Assembly: GCA_004195315.1 (NCBI GenBank)
Contig: SDWL01000084.1
Span: 1-8,100, forward strand
Length of the DNA: 8,100 nucleotides
Direction of reading: 5' to 3'
Origin: Lutibacter sp.
Lineage (GTDB): Bacteria; Bacteroidota; Bacteroidia; Flavobacteriales; Flavobacteriaceae
The notes beneath the pieces are model-generated. The model did not search any database. It was not told the origin of the DNA and saw only the letters and a program-made list of their open reading frames with translations. Below, in pieces: positions 1 to 6,787 of this stretch (within the stretch, counting starts at the first letter, position 1; each line of letters starts with the position of its first letter). Position numbers and translations under genes: made by a program.

Positions 1-58
1 ATATAATTGATGGTATTAAACAAATGTAGCAAAATATATTTTGGATTTAAGAAACAAA

Positions 59-82
59 AAAAGGCAGGTTTTCCTGCCTTTT
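59..82 (-). terminator. Bidirectional hairpin terminator after the S41 peptidase gene
   Basis: A perfect 8-bp stem (AAGGCAGG at 61-68, CCTGCCTT at 73-80) with a TTTT loop is extended by two A-T pairs. Read on the minus strand it follows the peptidase stop codon by about 22 bases and runs into seven T's (complement of 56-62), the classic intrinsic form. On the plus strand it is also followed by T-rich sequence, so it could end a gene entering from the left. Bases 1-58 hold no gene I can support. Confidence 0.85.
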
Positions 83-104
83 AAATTATTTTTTTAAACT
101 ATCA

Positions 105-1601
105 TTACTTAAAAAATGATGGATCAATATACATCTCTTTCTCAAATTTAGTTTCAAGTTGAGGTACATCAAATTTCTTAAGATTATCATATTTATAAGT
201 ACTAGTACTTTTTGCAGTAATCCCTCGGATATCATCTAATGCAGCTTTTAAAACCACTTCATTTTCATCTCCAAAAGGTAATATATTATTCCAAAATTGA
301 TATTCCTTTACTTCAATATCAGGAGTGAAACCATGTATATAATCACTATCACCAAGTTTATTATATATCTGAAATACAATAGGTTGCATAGCGTATAAGT
401 GGTTTGGATTTGCACTTGTTGAACTTGTAAAAGCAGATGTTGGAGAATCATACAAAGTAATAGAACCAACATTTTTGCCATACGTTGTAGTTCCAATTAC
501 TTTCACAGGAATAAACGGTTTTAAACCATTAATAATCATTTCACTTGCCGAAGCAGTACTTGATGATGTTAAAACATATAATTGGCTAATTGTAGATAAT
601 CTGTTAATAGTTTCATCTCCCGTTTTGGTTCCTTGCACATCATAAATCTCTAAACTATTGTCAAAATAATAATAACCGTTTTCATTAGAATGTTTTGTGT
701 TAAATTTTAATTCAGCAAAAATTTCATTTCCTGCATTGCCGTAAATCATACTTGCTAAATAAGCTGAAGTTAAAACGGAGCCACCTCCATTTAATCTTAA
801 ATCTAATACCAATTCATCAATACCTTCTCCTTGAAAATAAGCAAAAGCGGCATTTAATTCGTCGTTGTACGAAGATCTGAATGAATTATAAACCAAATAG
901 CCAATTTTTTTACCGCTAATATCATTAAAAACGGTTTTAAAGTGAACAGGATCTTCAGATAATTCAATTGCTGTAATCGTTTTATTTTCAATAAGGGTTA
1001 ATAAACCACCACTTTCTGAAACTAATGATAATGTAACAGTTTCATTATTAAGTTTACTCACAGTTGTACTATAATTAGCTTCAGTCATAACTATTTCGTC
1101 TAAAGCATTTATAATATCACCTCTTTTAATTCCTGCATCACTTGCCGGAGAATTTGGTGCAACATACCTAACATAAAATATAATATCACCATTATTATTT
1201 ATTGAAACTGCCTGTAAACGAAAACCAAATGAAGTAGTAATTCCTTGAAATGCATTTTTTTGTTCTTCGTAATCTTCAATAAACCAAGAAAATCTATCTG
1301 TATTTCCAGGCTCAAATATTAGGCTTTCAAATAAAGACTCTGGAGTAGAATAACCATTTAAATATGTATAGTAATTATCTAAATTGTCATCTTTAGTATC
1401 TGACAAGTTTACTACACTAGATTGCCAATTGTACCAAGAATTCATACCTTTCCAAACAAAATTATTTATAGGGTTTGTAAGTGTAACATTATCTCCAGAC
1501 GGAATAACATCAGGTGAAATAATTTCATCTTTTTTGTTACAATTAACTAATATGAAACCTAATACTAAATATACTGTTAAATAATAACTTATTTTTTTCA
1601 T
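105..1601 (-). CDS. S41-family (C-terminal processing) serine peptidase, PDZ-containing lipoprotein
   Basis: This 498-residue protein is predicted to be a lipid-anchored serine endopeptidase of the cell envelope. The N-terminus is a lipoprotein signal: lysines, a hydrophobic stretch, then L18-V19-N20-C21, with Cys21 as acylation site; Asn at -1 is unusual but Bacteroidota lipoboxes are loose. A PDZ domain lies at about 123-200 (core AGIKRGDIINALD, 156-168). The S41 catalytic domain spans about 225-435: LDLRLNGGG (267-274), TASASE with nucleophile Ser351, and YGK with general base Lys376. The Ser-Lys gap of 25 equals that of E. coli Prc (Ser430/Lys455), so the enzyme should be active. GFTPDIEV (424-431) is the usual end motif. 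A roughly 65-residue tail follows. Family members cleave proteins near their C-termini; the substrate here is unknown. The start is set by the signal peptide; no Shine-Dalgarno sequence precedes it. It is transcribed away from the ECF sigma operon and may share its control region. Confidence 0.93.
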   Translation of the reverse strand: MKKISYYLTVYLVLGFILVNCNKKDEIISPDVIPSGDNVTLTNPINNFVWKGMNSWYNWQSSVVNLSDTKDDNLDNYYTYLNGYSTPESLFESLIFEPGNTDRFSWFIEDYEEQKNAFQGITTSFGFRLQAVSINNNGDIIFYVRYVAPNSPASDAGIKRGDIINALDEIVMTEANYSTTVSKLNNETVTLSLVSESGGLLTLIENKTITAIELSEDPVHFKTVFNDISGKKIGYLVYNSFRSSYNDELNAAFAYFQGEGIDELVLDLRLNGGGSVLTSAYLASMIYGNAGNEIFAELKFNTKHSNENGYYYFDNSLEIYDVQGTKTGDETINRLSTISQLYVLTSSSTASASEMIINGLKPFIPVKVIGTTTYGKNVGSITLYDSPTSAFTSSTSANPNHLYAMQPIVFQIYNKLGDSDYIHGFTPDIEVKEYQFWNNILPFGDENEVVLKAALDDIRGITAKSTSTYKYDNLKKFDVPQLETKFEKEMYIDPSFFK

Positions 1602-1738
1602 ACTTTAAAATATTATTTTAATTAATAAGTCGCAATATATTAATTATTATTACAAATTAAAATAGTACTGTTACAAAAACGTAACTTACTCGTCATAATT
1701 GTAACAGCAGTAAAAAAAGTTGTTAAATCAAACTTAAA
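1602..1738. promoter_or_regulatory. Divergent control region of the S41 peptidase and ECF sigma operon
   Basis: This 137-base gap must hold the promoters of both divergent units. I see no good TTTG-N19-TAnnTTTG housekeeping promoter in either direction; the best is TTAATTTG (minus strand, 1660-1653), with no TTTG at proper distance. Instead there is a perfect 9-bp inverted repeat, CTGTTACAA (1668-1676) and TTGTAACAG (1699-1707), and a further GTAAC at 1681-1685. Thus each strand carries TTGTAACAG pointing at its gene. Sixteen bases after each GTAAC comes GTTAAA (plus, 1722-1727) or GTAATA (minus, 1653-1648). AAC-containing -35 boxes are typical of ECF sigma factors, so autoregulated divergent ECF promoters are a reasonable inference, not shown. 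The implied leader of the sigma gene would be very short. Confidence 0.45.
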
Positions 1739-2248
1739 ATGAAGCAATCTGAGTTTTTAAAAACGGTAATGCCCTTTAAAGATAAAGTATTTCGAGTTGC
1801 AAAAAGAATATTGGTTTCTACAGAAGAAGCTGAAGATGCTACACAAGAATTGCTTTTTAAGTTATGGCGAAATAAAGAAAAGTTAAAAGAATATAAAAGT
1901 ATTGAAGCATTTGCAATGACTATGACAAAGAATTATTGCTTTGACCGATTAAAATCGAAGCAAGCAAGTAATTTAAGCTTAGTTCATAGTAATTATAAAG
2001 AAAATGGGACGTCTTTAGATAGGCGAGTGGAACTAAATGACAGCGTAAGTAAAGTTCATAAATTAATTGAAAACTTACCAGAGCAACAAAAATTAATAAT
2101 ACAGCTTAGAGATATTGAAGAATATGAGTTTGATGAAATTGCAGAAATGCTAAATATGAATCCAACTGCCATTAGAGTAACATTATCAAGAGCACGAAAA
2201 ACAATTAGAGAACAATTAATAAAACAACACAATTATGGAATTAGCTAA
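1739..2248 (+). CDS. ECF (sigma-70 family) RNA polymerase sigma factor
   Basis: This 169-residue protein has the two-domain build of an extracytoplasmic-function sigma factor and should direct RNA polymerase to a small envelope-related regulon. Region 2 covers about residues 10-80, with the EEAEDATQELLFKLW segment (27-41) and the following basic, aromatic stretch used for -10 binding and melting. Region 4 covers about 105-160: LPEQQKLIIQLRDIEEYEFDEIAEML, then the recognition helix around NPTAIRVTLSRARK. Region 3 is absent, as in all ECF factors. The start ATG fits the family, whose members begin just before an FLKTVMPFKDKVFR-like segment. Its last 14 bases overlap the next gene in another frame, implying translational coupling with the predicted anti-sigma factor. 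It probably controls its own operon; the regulon cannot be read from this window beyond the candidate sites upstream. Confidence 0.96.
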   Translation: MKQSEFLKTVMPFKDKVFRVAKRILVSTEEAEDATQELLFKLWRNKEKLKEYKSIEAFAMTMTKNYCFDRLKSKQASNLSLVHSNYKENGTSLDRRVELNDSVSKVHKLIENLPEQQKLIIQLRDIEEYEFDEIAEMLNMNPTAIRVTLSRARKTIREQLIKQHNYGIS

Positions 2249-2660
2249 CATAGAAAAGTTGTTGGAAAAATATGAAAATGCAGAAACTACCATTGCAGAA
2301 GAAAAAACGTTAAAAAACTACTTTTCTAAAGGTAATGTAGCTCCACATTTAGAAGAGTATGAAATATTATTCGGATATTTTTCAACTAGTAAAAATGAGC
2401 GATTTACAAAAACCATTCAATTAAACAGTCAAAAGAAGAGTTGGAAATGGTTATCAGTAGCAGCTTCAGTAGTATTACTAGTAAGTGTTTATAGTGGGTA
2501 TGAAAATATTCAACAAAGAAAAGCTGAAAAAGTGTATACAGAAACTCTTGGTGCATTTCAAATGCTTTCAACAAATTTAAACAAAGGAAATGTTGCCATA
2601 GCGCAATTGCAACATTTTGAAAACACAAAAAACAAAATTTTTAAACAACCTAAAAAGTAA
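2235..2660 (+). CDS. Single-pass membrane protein, probable anti-sigma factor
   Basis: This 141-residue protein is not one I can place in a named family. Its start lies inside the end of the sigma gene (14-base overlap), the standard position of an anti-sigma factor. Residues 1-70 are charged and probably cytoplasmic, with a helical, acidic first 30 residues. One transmembrane segment, about 72-89 (LSVAASVVLLVSVYSGY), is preceded by KK and W. Residues 90-141 would be periplasmic, basic and helical. There is no cysteine, so the zinc-binding HxxxCxxC anti-sigma motif is absent, and no FecR domain is visible; the periplasmic part is too short for one. Inferred role: hold the sigma factor at the inner membrane until an envelope signal releases it. 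It could be a membrane partner of the DUF4252 proteins downstream. Function confidence is moderate, gene reality is high. Confidence 0.7.
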   Translation: MELANIEKLLEKYENAETTIAEEKTLKNYFSKGNVAPHLEEYEILFGYFSTSKNERFTKTIQLNSQKKSWKWLSVAASVVLLVSVYSGYENIQQRKAEKVYTETLGAFQMLSTNLNKGNVAIAQLQHFENTKNKIFKQPKK

Positions 2661-2664
2661 AAAA

Positions 2665-3192
2665 ATGAAAAAAATAATCATATTAATCGCAATCGTAATT
2701 TTCCCATTTGCAAATTATGCTCAAAGTTCAATTTTTGACAAATTTGAAGAAATGGATGATGTTACAACAGTAGTAGTAACCCAAGAAGCATTTAAAATGC
2801 TCGCTAAGTTTAAAAGTGGTGGGGAAGAAGGAGCCGAATATTTTGATATGGTAAAAGGTCTAAATTCTTTTAAAGTTTTTACTACAGAAAATGTTAATAT
2901 CGCAAAACAAATGAATGATGTAGTTTCTAAATATCTGAAATCTGCAAAACTTACTGAGCTAATGCGTGTAAAAGACAAAGAGACTAAAGTGAAAATTTAT
3001 GTTCGAAGTGGTAAAGATGATGACCATGTAAGTGAATTATTAATGTATGTAAGTGGTATTGAAAAGTATAACAACGAGATAAAAGCTGAATCTGTGATTT
3101 TATCACTTACTGGAGACATTGATTTAAATAAAATATCTAAACTTACTGAAGCTCATATTCCAAATAGTGGTATCAAAGAAAAAAATCAATAA
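2665..3192 (+). CDS. DUF4252 domain-containing exported protein
   Basis: The product has 175 residues. I chose the ATG at 2665, four bases after the previous stop, because it begins directly with a signal peptide (MKKIIILIAIVIFPFANYAQ, cleavage likely after Ala19). An in-frame ATG at 2617 would add 16 basic residues inside the preceding gene and spoil the signal. The mature part resembles DUF4252, a Bacteroidota family of unknown function: a helical N-terminal segment starting SSIFDKFEEMDDVTTVVVTQ, mixed alpha/beta middle, a KIYVRSG-x-DDHVSELLMYVSG strand-helix section (about 117-141) and a VILSLTGDIDLNKISKL end (about 150-166). It should be soluble in the periplasm. It is the third gene of the ECF sigma operon, directly followed by a lipoprotein of the same family, so both are likely sigma targets or sensors. 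No enzymatic motif is visible. Confidence 0.86.
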   Translation: MKKIIILIAIVIFPFANYAQSSIFDKFEEMDDVTTVVVTQEAFKMLAKFKSGGEEGAEYFDMVKGLNSFKVFTTENVNIAKQMNDVVSKYLKSAKLTELMRVKDKETKVKIYVRSGKDDDHVSELLMYVSGIEKYNNEIKAESVILSLTGDIDLNKISKLTEAHIPNSGIKEKNQ

Positions 3193-3193
3193 A

Positions 3194-3742
3194 ATGAAAA
3201 AATTTCTAAAATTTTCAGGATTGGTTATTGCAGTAGTTGTACTAACAGTGGCTTGTGATACCAATCCTTCATTACAAAAATATTATGTAGACAGTAAAGA
3301 AAATAGTGAGTTTATCTCTATAGATTTGCCTTCAAGCATATTGCAATTAAAAGATACGGATGTTTCTGATGATATTAAAAGCACCCTAGAGACAATAAAA
3401 AAAGTTAACTTTTTAGCTTTGCAATTAAGTGAAACTAATAAAGAATTATACAGCTCCGAAAAAGAAAAAGTGAAAGCCATTCTTAAAAATCCAAAATATA
3501 AACAATTAGCACGTTTAAATATGGGAAAAAGTAATGTGTCAGTAAATTATATAGGTAAAGAAGATGCTATTGATGAAGTTGTTATTTTTGGTTCAGATAA
3601 TAAAAAAGGATTTGCTGTTGTTAGAGTTATTGGAGAAAATATGAATCCAGCTAATATTCTAAAATTAACACAAAAATTAAAAATGGATGGAGATTCAGAA
3701 CAATTAAAACAACTTGGAGGATTGTTGAGTAACATAAAATAA
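3194..3742 (+). CDS. DUF4252 domain-containing lipoprotein
   Basis: The product has 182 residues and is the last gene of the sigma operon; only one base separates it from the previous stop. The ATG at 3194 opens a lipoprotein signal (MKKFLKFSGLVIAVVVLTVAC, Cys21 acylated). An in-frame ATG at 3167 lies inside the preceding gene and would put nine basic residues before it, so I rejected it. The lipobox is T-V-A-C, lacking the usual Leu at -3 but with Leu at -4. The mature region parallels the neighbour: an N-terminal SEFISIDLPSSIL segment, a charged helical middle, and VNYIGKEDAIDEVVIFGSDNKKGFAVVRVIGENMNPANILKLTQKL (given here only to about 20 residues at a time: VNYIGKEDAIDEVVIFG, then FAVVRVIGE, then PANILKLTQKL), matching the DUF4252 strand-helix-strand end. 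It is probably membrane-anchored while its sister is soluble. Function is unknown. Confidence 0.82.
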   Translation: MKKFLKFSGLVIAVVVLTVACDTNPSLQKYYVDSKENSEFISIDLPSSILQLKDTDVSDDIKSTLETIKKVNFLALQLSETNKELYSSEKEKVKAILKNPKYKQLARLNMGKSNVSVNYIGKEDAIDEVVIFGSDNKKGFAVVRVIGENMNPANILKLTQKLKMDGDSEQLKQLGGLLSNIK

Positions 3743-3764
3743 ACTTCAGTAAAATATTTAAAAT

Positions 3765-3795
3765 AAAGGCCATACTGTAAAAAGTATGGCTTTTT
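3765..3795 (+). terminator. Rho-independent terminator of the ECF sigma operon
   Basis: A perfect 8-bp stem, GCCATACT (3769-3776) with AGTATGGC (3783-3790), encloses a six-base loop GTAAAA. A G-T pair and A-T pairs extend it into a run of five T's (3791-3795). It lies 22 bases after the DUF4252 lipoprotein stop, closing the four-gene operon and insulating the peptidase gene that follows. Confidence 0.88.
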
Positions 3796-3830
3796 AACTT
3801 TTTGCTAACTACTTAAAACAATTAAAATAG

Positions 3831-3838
3831 TATTTTTG
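3831..3838 (+). promoter_or_regulatory. Candidate Bacteroidota -7 promoter box for the M1 peptidase
   Basis: TATTTTTG matches the TAnnTTTG element of the Bacteroidota primary sigma factor. It lies 21 bases before the ATG, giving a leader of roughly 15 bases. The nearest TTTG (3801-3804) is 26 bases upstream, longer than the usual 19-21, so the -33 element is poor. Confidence 0.45.
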
Positions 3839-3859
3839 AGTCCCTAAATTAAATAATAC

Positions 3860-6295
3860 ATGAAAAATTTATTGCTTACACTTATTATACTATTTACAGT
3901 ATTTGTAAATGCTCAAGAAAAAGAATATAAAGGAGAAAGAGAGAAAATCAACAATTTAGTACATACAAAATTAAAAGTCGATTTTAATTTTGAAGAAAGT
4001 CAAATGAATGGGGAAGCTTGGGTAACTTTAGCGCCTCATTTTTATGCAACTAACAAAGTGGTTTTAGATGCAAAAGCTTTTAAAATACATGAAATAAAAA
4101 TTAACAATAAAATAGCACCTTATAATTATTCAGATAATCAAATAACTATTGAGCTCGATAAATCCTATATAAAAGGTGAAGAATATACTGTTTATATAAA
4201 ATATATTGCTAAACCTGAAGAAGTTAAACAAAAAGGAAGTAACGTTATTACAGATGCAAAAGGTCTGTATTTCATTGATCCGAAAGGAGAAGATCCTACC
4301 AAACCTACACAAATTTGGACACAAGGCGAAACAGAAGCAAGCAGTTGTTGGTTTCCAACAATAGATGCTCCAAATCAAAAAACAACACAAGAAATTTATA
4401 TGACTGTTCCTTCTAAGTTTATAACACTTTCAAATGGAACATTAAAAAGTCAGACTAATAATATTAATGGAACTAGAACAGATTATTGGAAACAAGAACA
4501 AATGCACGCTCCATATTTATTTTTTATGGGAGTTGGAGATTTTAGTATTGTAAAAGATACCTGGAATGGATTAGATGTAGATTATTATGTTGAACCTGAA
4601 TATGAGTCAGTTGCAAAGGATATTTTTGGAAATACTCCAGAAATGATGACTTTTTTCTCAGAATTAACAGGCGTACCATATGTTTGGGATAAATACAGTC
4701 AGATTGTTGTACGAGATTATGTGAGTGGAGCAATGGAAAATACAACCGCTGTAGTTTTTGCTGAAGATGCACAACAAAAAAAAGGGCAATTAATTGACAA
4801 TAATGAATGGGAGGGAACTATAGCACATGAATTATTTCATCATTGGTTTGGGGATTTGGTAACAACTGAAAGTTGGTCTAATTTAACAGTGAATGAATCT
4901 TTTGCTACATACAGCGTATATTTATGGTATGAGTATAAATATGGTAAAGACAAAGCTGATGCTCTTATGTATGATGATGTTAAAGTATATTTAGACAGTC
5001 AAAGTGAAGACAAGGATTTAGTTCGTTTTTATTATGAAGATAAAGAGCATATGTTTGATCCTGTTAGTTATCACAAAGGAAGTGCAATTTTGCATATGTT
5101 GCGAGACTATTTAGGTGATGAGGCATTTTTTCAAAGTATCAATTACATTTTAACAACACATAAGTTTGGTACTGCAGAAGCTCATGACTTACGTTTAGCA
5201 TTTGAAAAAGTGAGTGGTAAAGATTTAAATTGGTTTTTTAACCAATGGTATTTTGGCAGTAGCCACATAAAACTAAATGTAACCTATGATTATAATACTA
5301 TAAACAAAACAGTAACCGTGAATCTCAATCAACAAGGAAATATATTTCAATTTCCACTAACAATTGATATTTATGAAGAGAACAGAAAATTAAGTCATGA
5401 AGTTTGGGTTGATAGTAAGCAAAACTCTTATACATTTCCTTTTAATAAATTACCGAAACTTATAAATATTGATGCTAAAAATGTTCTTTTAGCTGAAATT
5501 ACAGATAAAAAAACACTTGATAATTACATTTATCAATACAACAATGCATCACATTTATTAGATAGAAGAGAGGCTATTGAAGAAATTGCAAAACTACAAG
5601 AGAATAAAGATGCGTTTAGCACATTAATTAAAGCGTTAGATGATCCTTATTATGAATTAAGAATACTAGCGCTGGAAAATATAGATTTATTTCAAAAATA
5701 TTATAAAAAAGAAGCCATTACTAAAATAGAAAAATTGGCACAGTATGATGAAAAAACCTTAGTAAAAGCGGCAGCTTTAAATGTTTTAGGTAAATTAGTT
5801 GAACCAATTTATAAACCGCTCTTTGTAAAAGGAATGAATAGTGAATCGTATGCTATTATAGGAAGTTCGCTAACATCTCTATATCAAATAGATAAACAAG
5901 CTACATTAACAAAAGTAAACAGTTTAAATGATGATATAAAAGAACATTTATCTGACGCTATTACGAATGTTTACATAAGTGAACAAGACAAAACAAAGTT
6001 ACCGTTTATAGCTAAGCATGTTTTAAAAGGAATGTTTTTGTCTGATAACAAAAGAACACAACAACTTTATTCTGAAGCTTTTAAATGGATTTCCGAAAGC
6101 GCAAATAAAGAGGCAATTACGAATCTAACAAACGATTTTGTTAAATTGGGATTGCAATACAAAAAATACGATTTTGATAAAATGGCAGTTAATATGTTAA
6201 ACCAGTTAGTTTATGCTCAACAACAAGCTAATAACAGTAATAAAGAAGAGTTAATCTTAATCCTAAAGACAGGAATGGCTAAATTAATTGAATAA
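3860..6295 (+). CDS. Secreted M1-family zinc aminopeptidase with C-terminal helical repeats
   Basis: This 811-residue metallopeptidase removes N-terminal amino acids from peptides. A signal peptide (MKNLLLTLIILFTVFVNAQ, residues 1-19) sends it to the periplasm or beyond. The N-terminal beta domain covers about 25-225. The catalytic domain has every key M1 residue: GAMEN at 290-294 (substrate N-terminus binding), HELFH at 323-327 with zinc ligands His323 and His327 and base Glu324, third ligand Glu346 eighteen residues later in NESF, and Tyr404 as likely transition-state stabiliser. NWFFNQWYFGSSH (about 456-468) ends the catalytic part. From about 565 the sequence turns into HEAT-like helical repeats (for example DRREAIEEIAKL, YYELRILALENI, LVKAAALNVLGKL), ending near 800. 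There is no C-terminal type IX sorting domain, so it probably stays in the periplasm. It is monocistronic, with its own promoter and terminator. Likely role: peptide scavenging for nutrition. Confidence 0.97.
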   Translation: MKNLLLTLIILFTVFVNAQEKEYKGEREKINNLVHTKLKVDFNFEESQMNGEAWVTLAPHFYATNKVVLDAKAFKIHEIKINNKIAPYNYSDNQITIELDKSYIKGEEYTVYIKYIAKPEEVKQKGSNVITDAKGLYFIDPKGEDPTKPTQIWTQGETEASSCWFPTIDAPNQKTTQEIYMTVPSKFITLSNGTLKSQTNNINGTRTDYWKQEQMHAPYLFFMGVGDFSIVKDTWNGLDVDYYVEPEYESVAKDIFGNTPEMMTFFSELTGVPYVWDKYSQIVVRDYVSGAMENTTAVVFAEDAQQKKGQLIDNNEWEGTIAHELFHHWFGDLVTTESWSNLTVNESFATYSVYLWYEYKYGKDKADALMYDDVKVYLDSQSEDKDLVRFYYEDKEHMFDPVSYHKGSAILHMLRDYLGDEAFFQSINYILTTHKFGTAEAHDLRLAFEKVSGKDLNWFFNQWYFGSSHIKLNVTYDYNTINKTVTVNLNQQGNIFQFPLTIDIYEENRKLSHEVWVDSKQNSYTFPFNKLPKLINIDAKNVLLAEITDKKTLDNYIYQYNNASHLLDRREAIEEIAKLQENKDAFSTLIKALDDPYYELRILALENIDLFQKYYKKEAITKIEKLAQYDEKTLVKAAALNVLGKLVEPIYKPLFVKGMNSESYAIIGSSLTSLYQIDKQATLTKVNSLNDDIKEHLSDAITNVYISEQDKTKLPFIAKHVLKGMFLSDNKRTQQLYSEAFKWISESANKEAITNLTNDFVKLGLQYKKYDFDKMAVNMLNQLVYAQQQANNSNKEELILILKTGMAKLIE

Positions 6296-6319
6296 AAATA
6301 TTTAAAACAAACTATAAAT

Positions 6320-6348
6320 GCTTCTGAGATAATCCGAAGCCTTTTTTT
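6320..6348 (+). terminator. Intrinsic terminator of the M1 peptidase gene
   Basis: The stem GCTTCTGA (6320-6327) pairs with TCCGAAGC (6333-6340) with one internal T-C mismatch, a GATAA loop and seven T's at 6342-6348. It begins 25 bases after the peptidase stop. The T run includes the stop codon of the convergent regulator gene, so the two genes end on the same structure. On the minus strand the trailing T tract is weak, so it would work less well for the regulator. Confidence 0.78.
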
Positions 6349-6733
6349 ATGGGTTATAATTTTTAAAAGTACCGTCAGAATAAAAAATCACAATTCTTTC
6401 AATAGCTATTTCTGTTTTTTCAACTGTAACAGTCTTTAAGACTTCTTTTACAAGTGGCGCAGGTTCGTTTAAGGAAAATAGAGTGGGAACAGGTTCTTTC
6501 TTTACTAATTTAGGGAATTCGCCAACTCCATTAATTAACCAATACAATTCAACTTCGGGAAAGGCTTTTAACACTTTCAAGACAAAATCTAAACTAGGTT
6601 TATTTCTTCCTGAAAGTATATGAGAAATGCTTGATCGTTGCACTTCAATTTTTTCAGCAAGTGCAGCAGCTGAAGTCTCATAATAATCAATGATTAATAT
6701 AAGGCGTTTTGCGAAATCTTCAGTGTTTACCAT
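6347..6733 (-). CDS. XRE-family helix-turn-helix transcriptional regulator
   Basis: This 128-residue cytoplasmic DNA-binding protein has a Cro/cI-type helix-turn-helix domain at about 5-68. The pattern SAAALAEKIEVQRSSISHIL-SGRNKPS (21-47) contains the two helices, with recognition-helix residues around Gln32 to His38, followed by LDFVLKVLKAFPEVELYWLINGVGEFP. Residues 75-105 look like a flexible, Pro- and Lys-containing linker. The last part, IERIVIFYSDGTFKNY (111-126), looks like a conserved beta-hairpin seen in flavobacterial members and may serve oligomerisation or sensing. No ligand domain is visible. The start ATG is 14-15 bases after the predicted transcription start of a near-perfect promoter. 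That promoter is overlapped by a palindrome (6751-6762), suggesting autorepression, and the same palindrome recurs before the neighbouring M14 gene. Targets are otherwise unknown. It is convergent with the M1 gene. Confidence 0.93.
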   Translation of the reverse strand: MVNTEDFAKRLILIIDYYETSAAALAEKIEVQRSSISHILSGRNKPSLDFVLKVLKAFPEVELYWLINGVGEFPKLVKKEPVPTLFSLNEPAPLVKEVLKTVTVEKTEIAIERIVIFYSDGTFKNYNP

Positions 6734-6750
6734 TGTGAACTATATTTTAA

Positions 6751-6762
6751 TTACAAATGTAA
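6751..6762. promoter_or_regulatory. Operator-like palindrome TTACA-N2-TGTAA over the XRE promoter
   Basis: TTACAAATGTAA is a perfect inverted repeat with 5-bp arms and a two-base centre. It covers the whole -7 box of the regulator promoter, the expected place for a repressor to block RNA polymerase. Arm size and spacing suit a dimeric XRE protein. Binding by this regulator is inferred. Confidence 0.55.
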
Positions 6763-6787
6763 CTTTTTTAAATTAGATAAGCAAAAA
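6754..6787 (-). promoter_or_regulatory. Consensus Bacteroidota promoter of the XRE regulator
   Basis: Read on the minus strand, TTTTTG (6787-6782) is followed after 20 bases by TACATTTG (6761-6754). This matches TTTG-N19/20-TAnnTTTG at all fixed positions. Transcription should start near 6748, about 15 bases before the ATG. It is the best promoter in the window. Confidence 0.8.

Noticed and set aside
21..28. TACATTTG (minus strand) as a promoter for a gene left of the window
   Set aside because: The box matches TAnnTTTG, but the nearest suitable TTTG is 26 bases away and the gene is outside the window, so it cannot be supported.
1384..1584. 66-codon plus-strand ORF opposite the S41 gene
   Set aside because: It is antisense to a well-supported coding region, has no family features or promoter, and such open frames are common in AT-rich DNA.
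2617..2664. Upstream in-frame ATG for the first DUF4252 gene
   Set aside because: It would place 16 basic residues ahead of a complete signal peptide and overlap the previous gene by 44 bases; the ATG at 2665 is better.
2404..2978. Minus-strand ORFs of 74 and 85 codons within the sigma operon
   Set aside because: They lie opposite good coding sequence with normal signal peptides and have no recognisable motifs.
3167..3193. Upstream in-frame ATG for the DUF4252 lipoprotein
   Set aside because: It lies inside the preceding gene and would bury the lipoprotein signal behind nine polar residues.
3893..3909. TTTACA-N5-TGTAAA inverted repeat in the M1 signal-peptide codons
   Set aside because: The spacing differs from the two-base centre of the intergenic sites and it lies in coding sequence, so it is probably chance.
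4248..4259. One-mismatch TTACA-N2-TGTAA copy inside the M1 gene
   Set aside because: It is a lone copy in coding sequence, at about the chance rate; useful as a background control.
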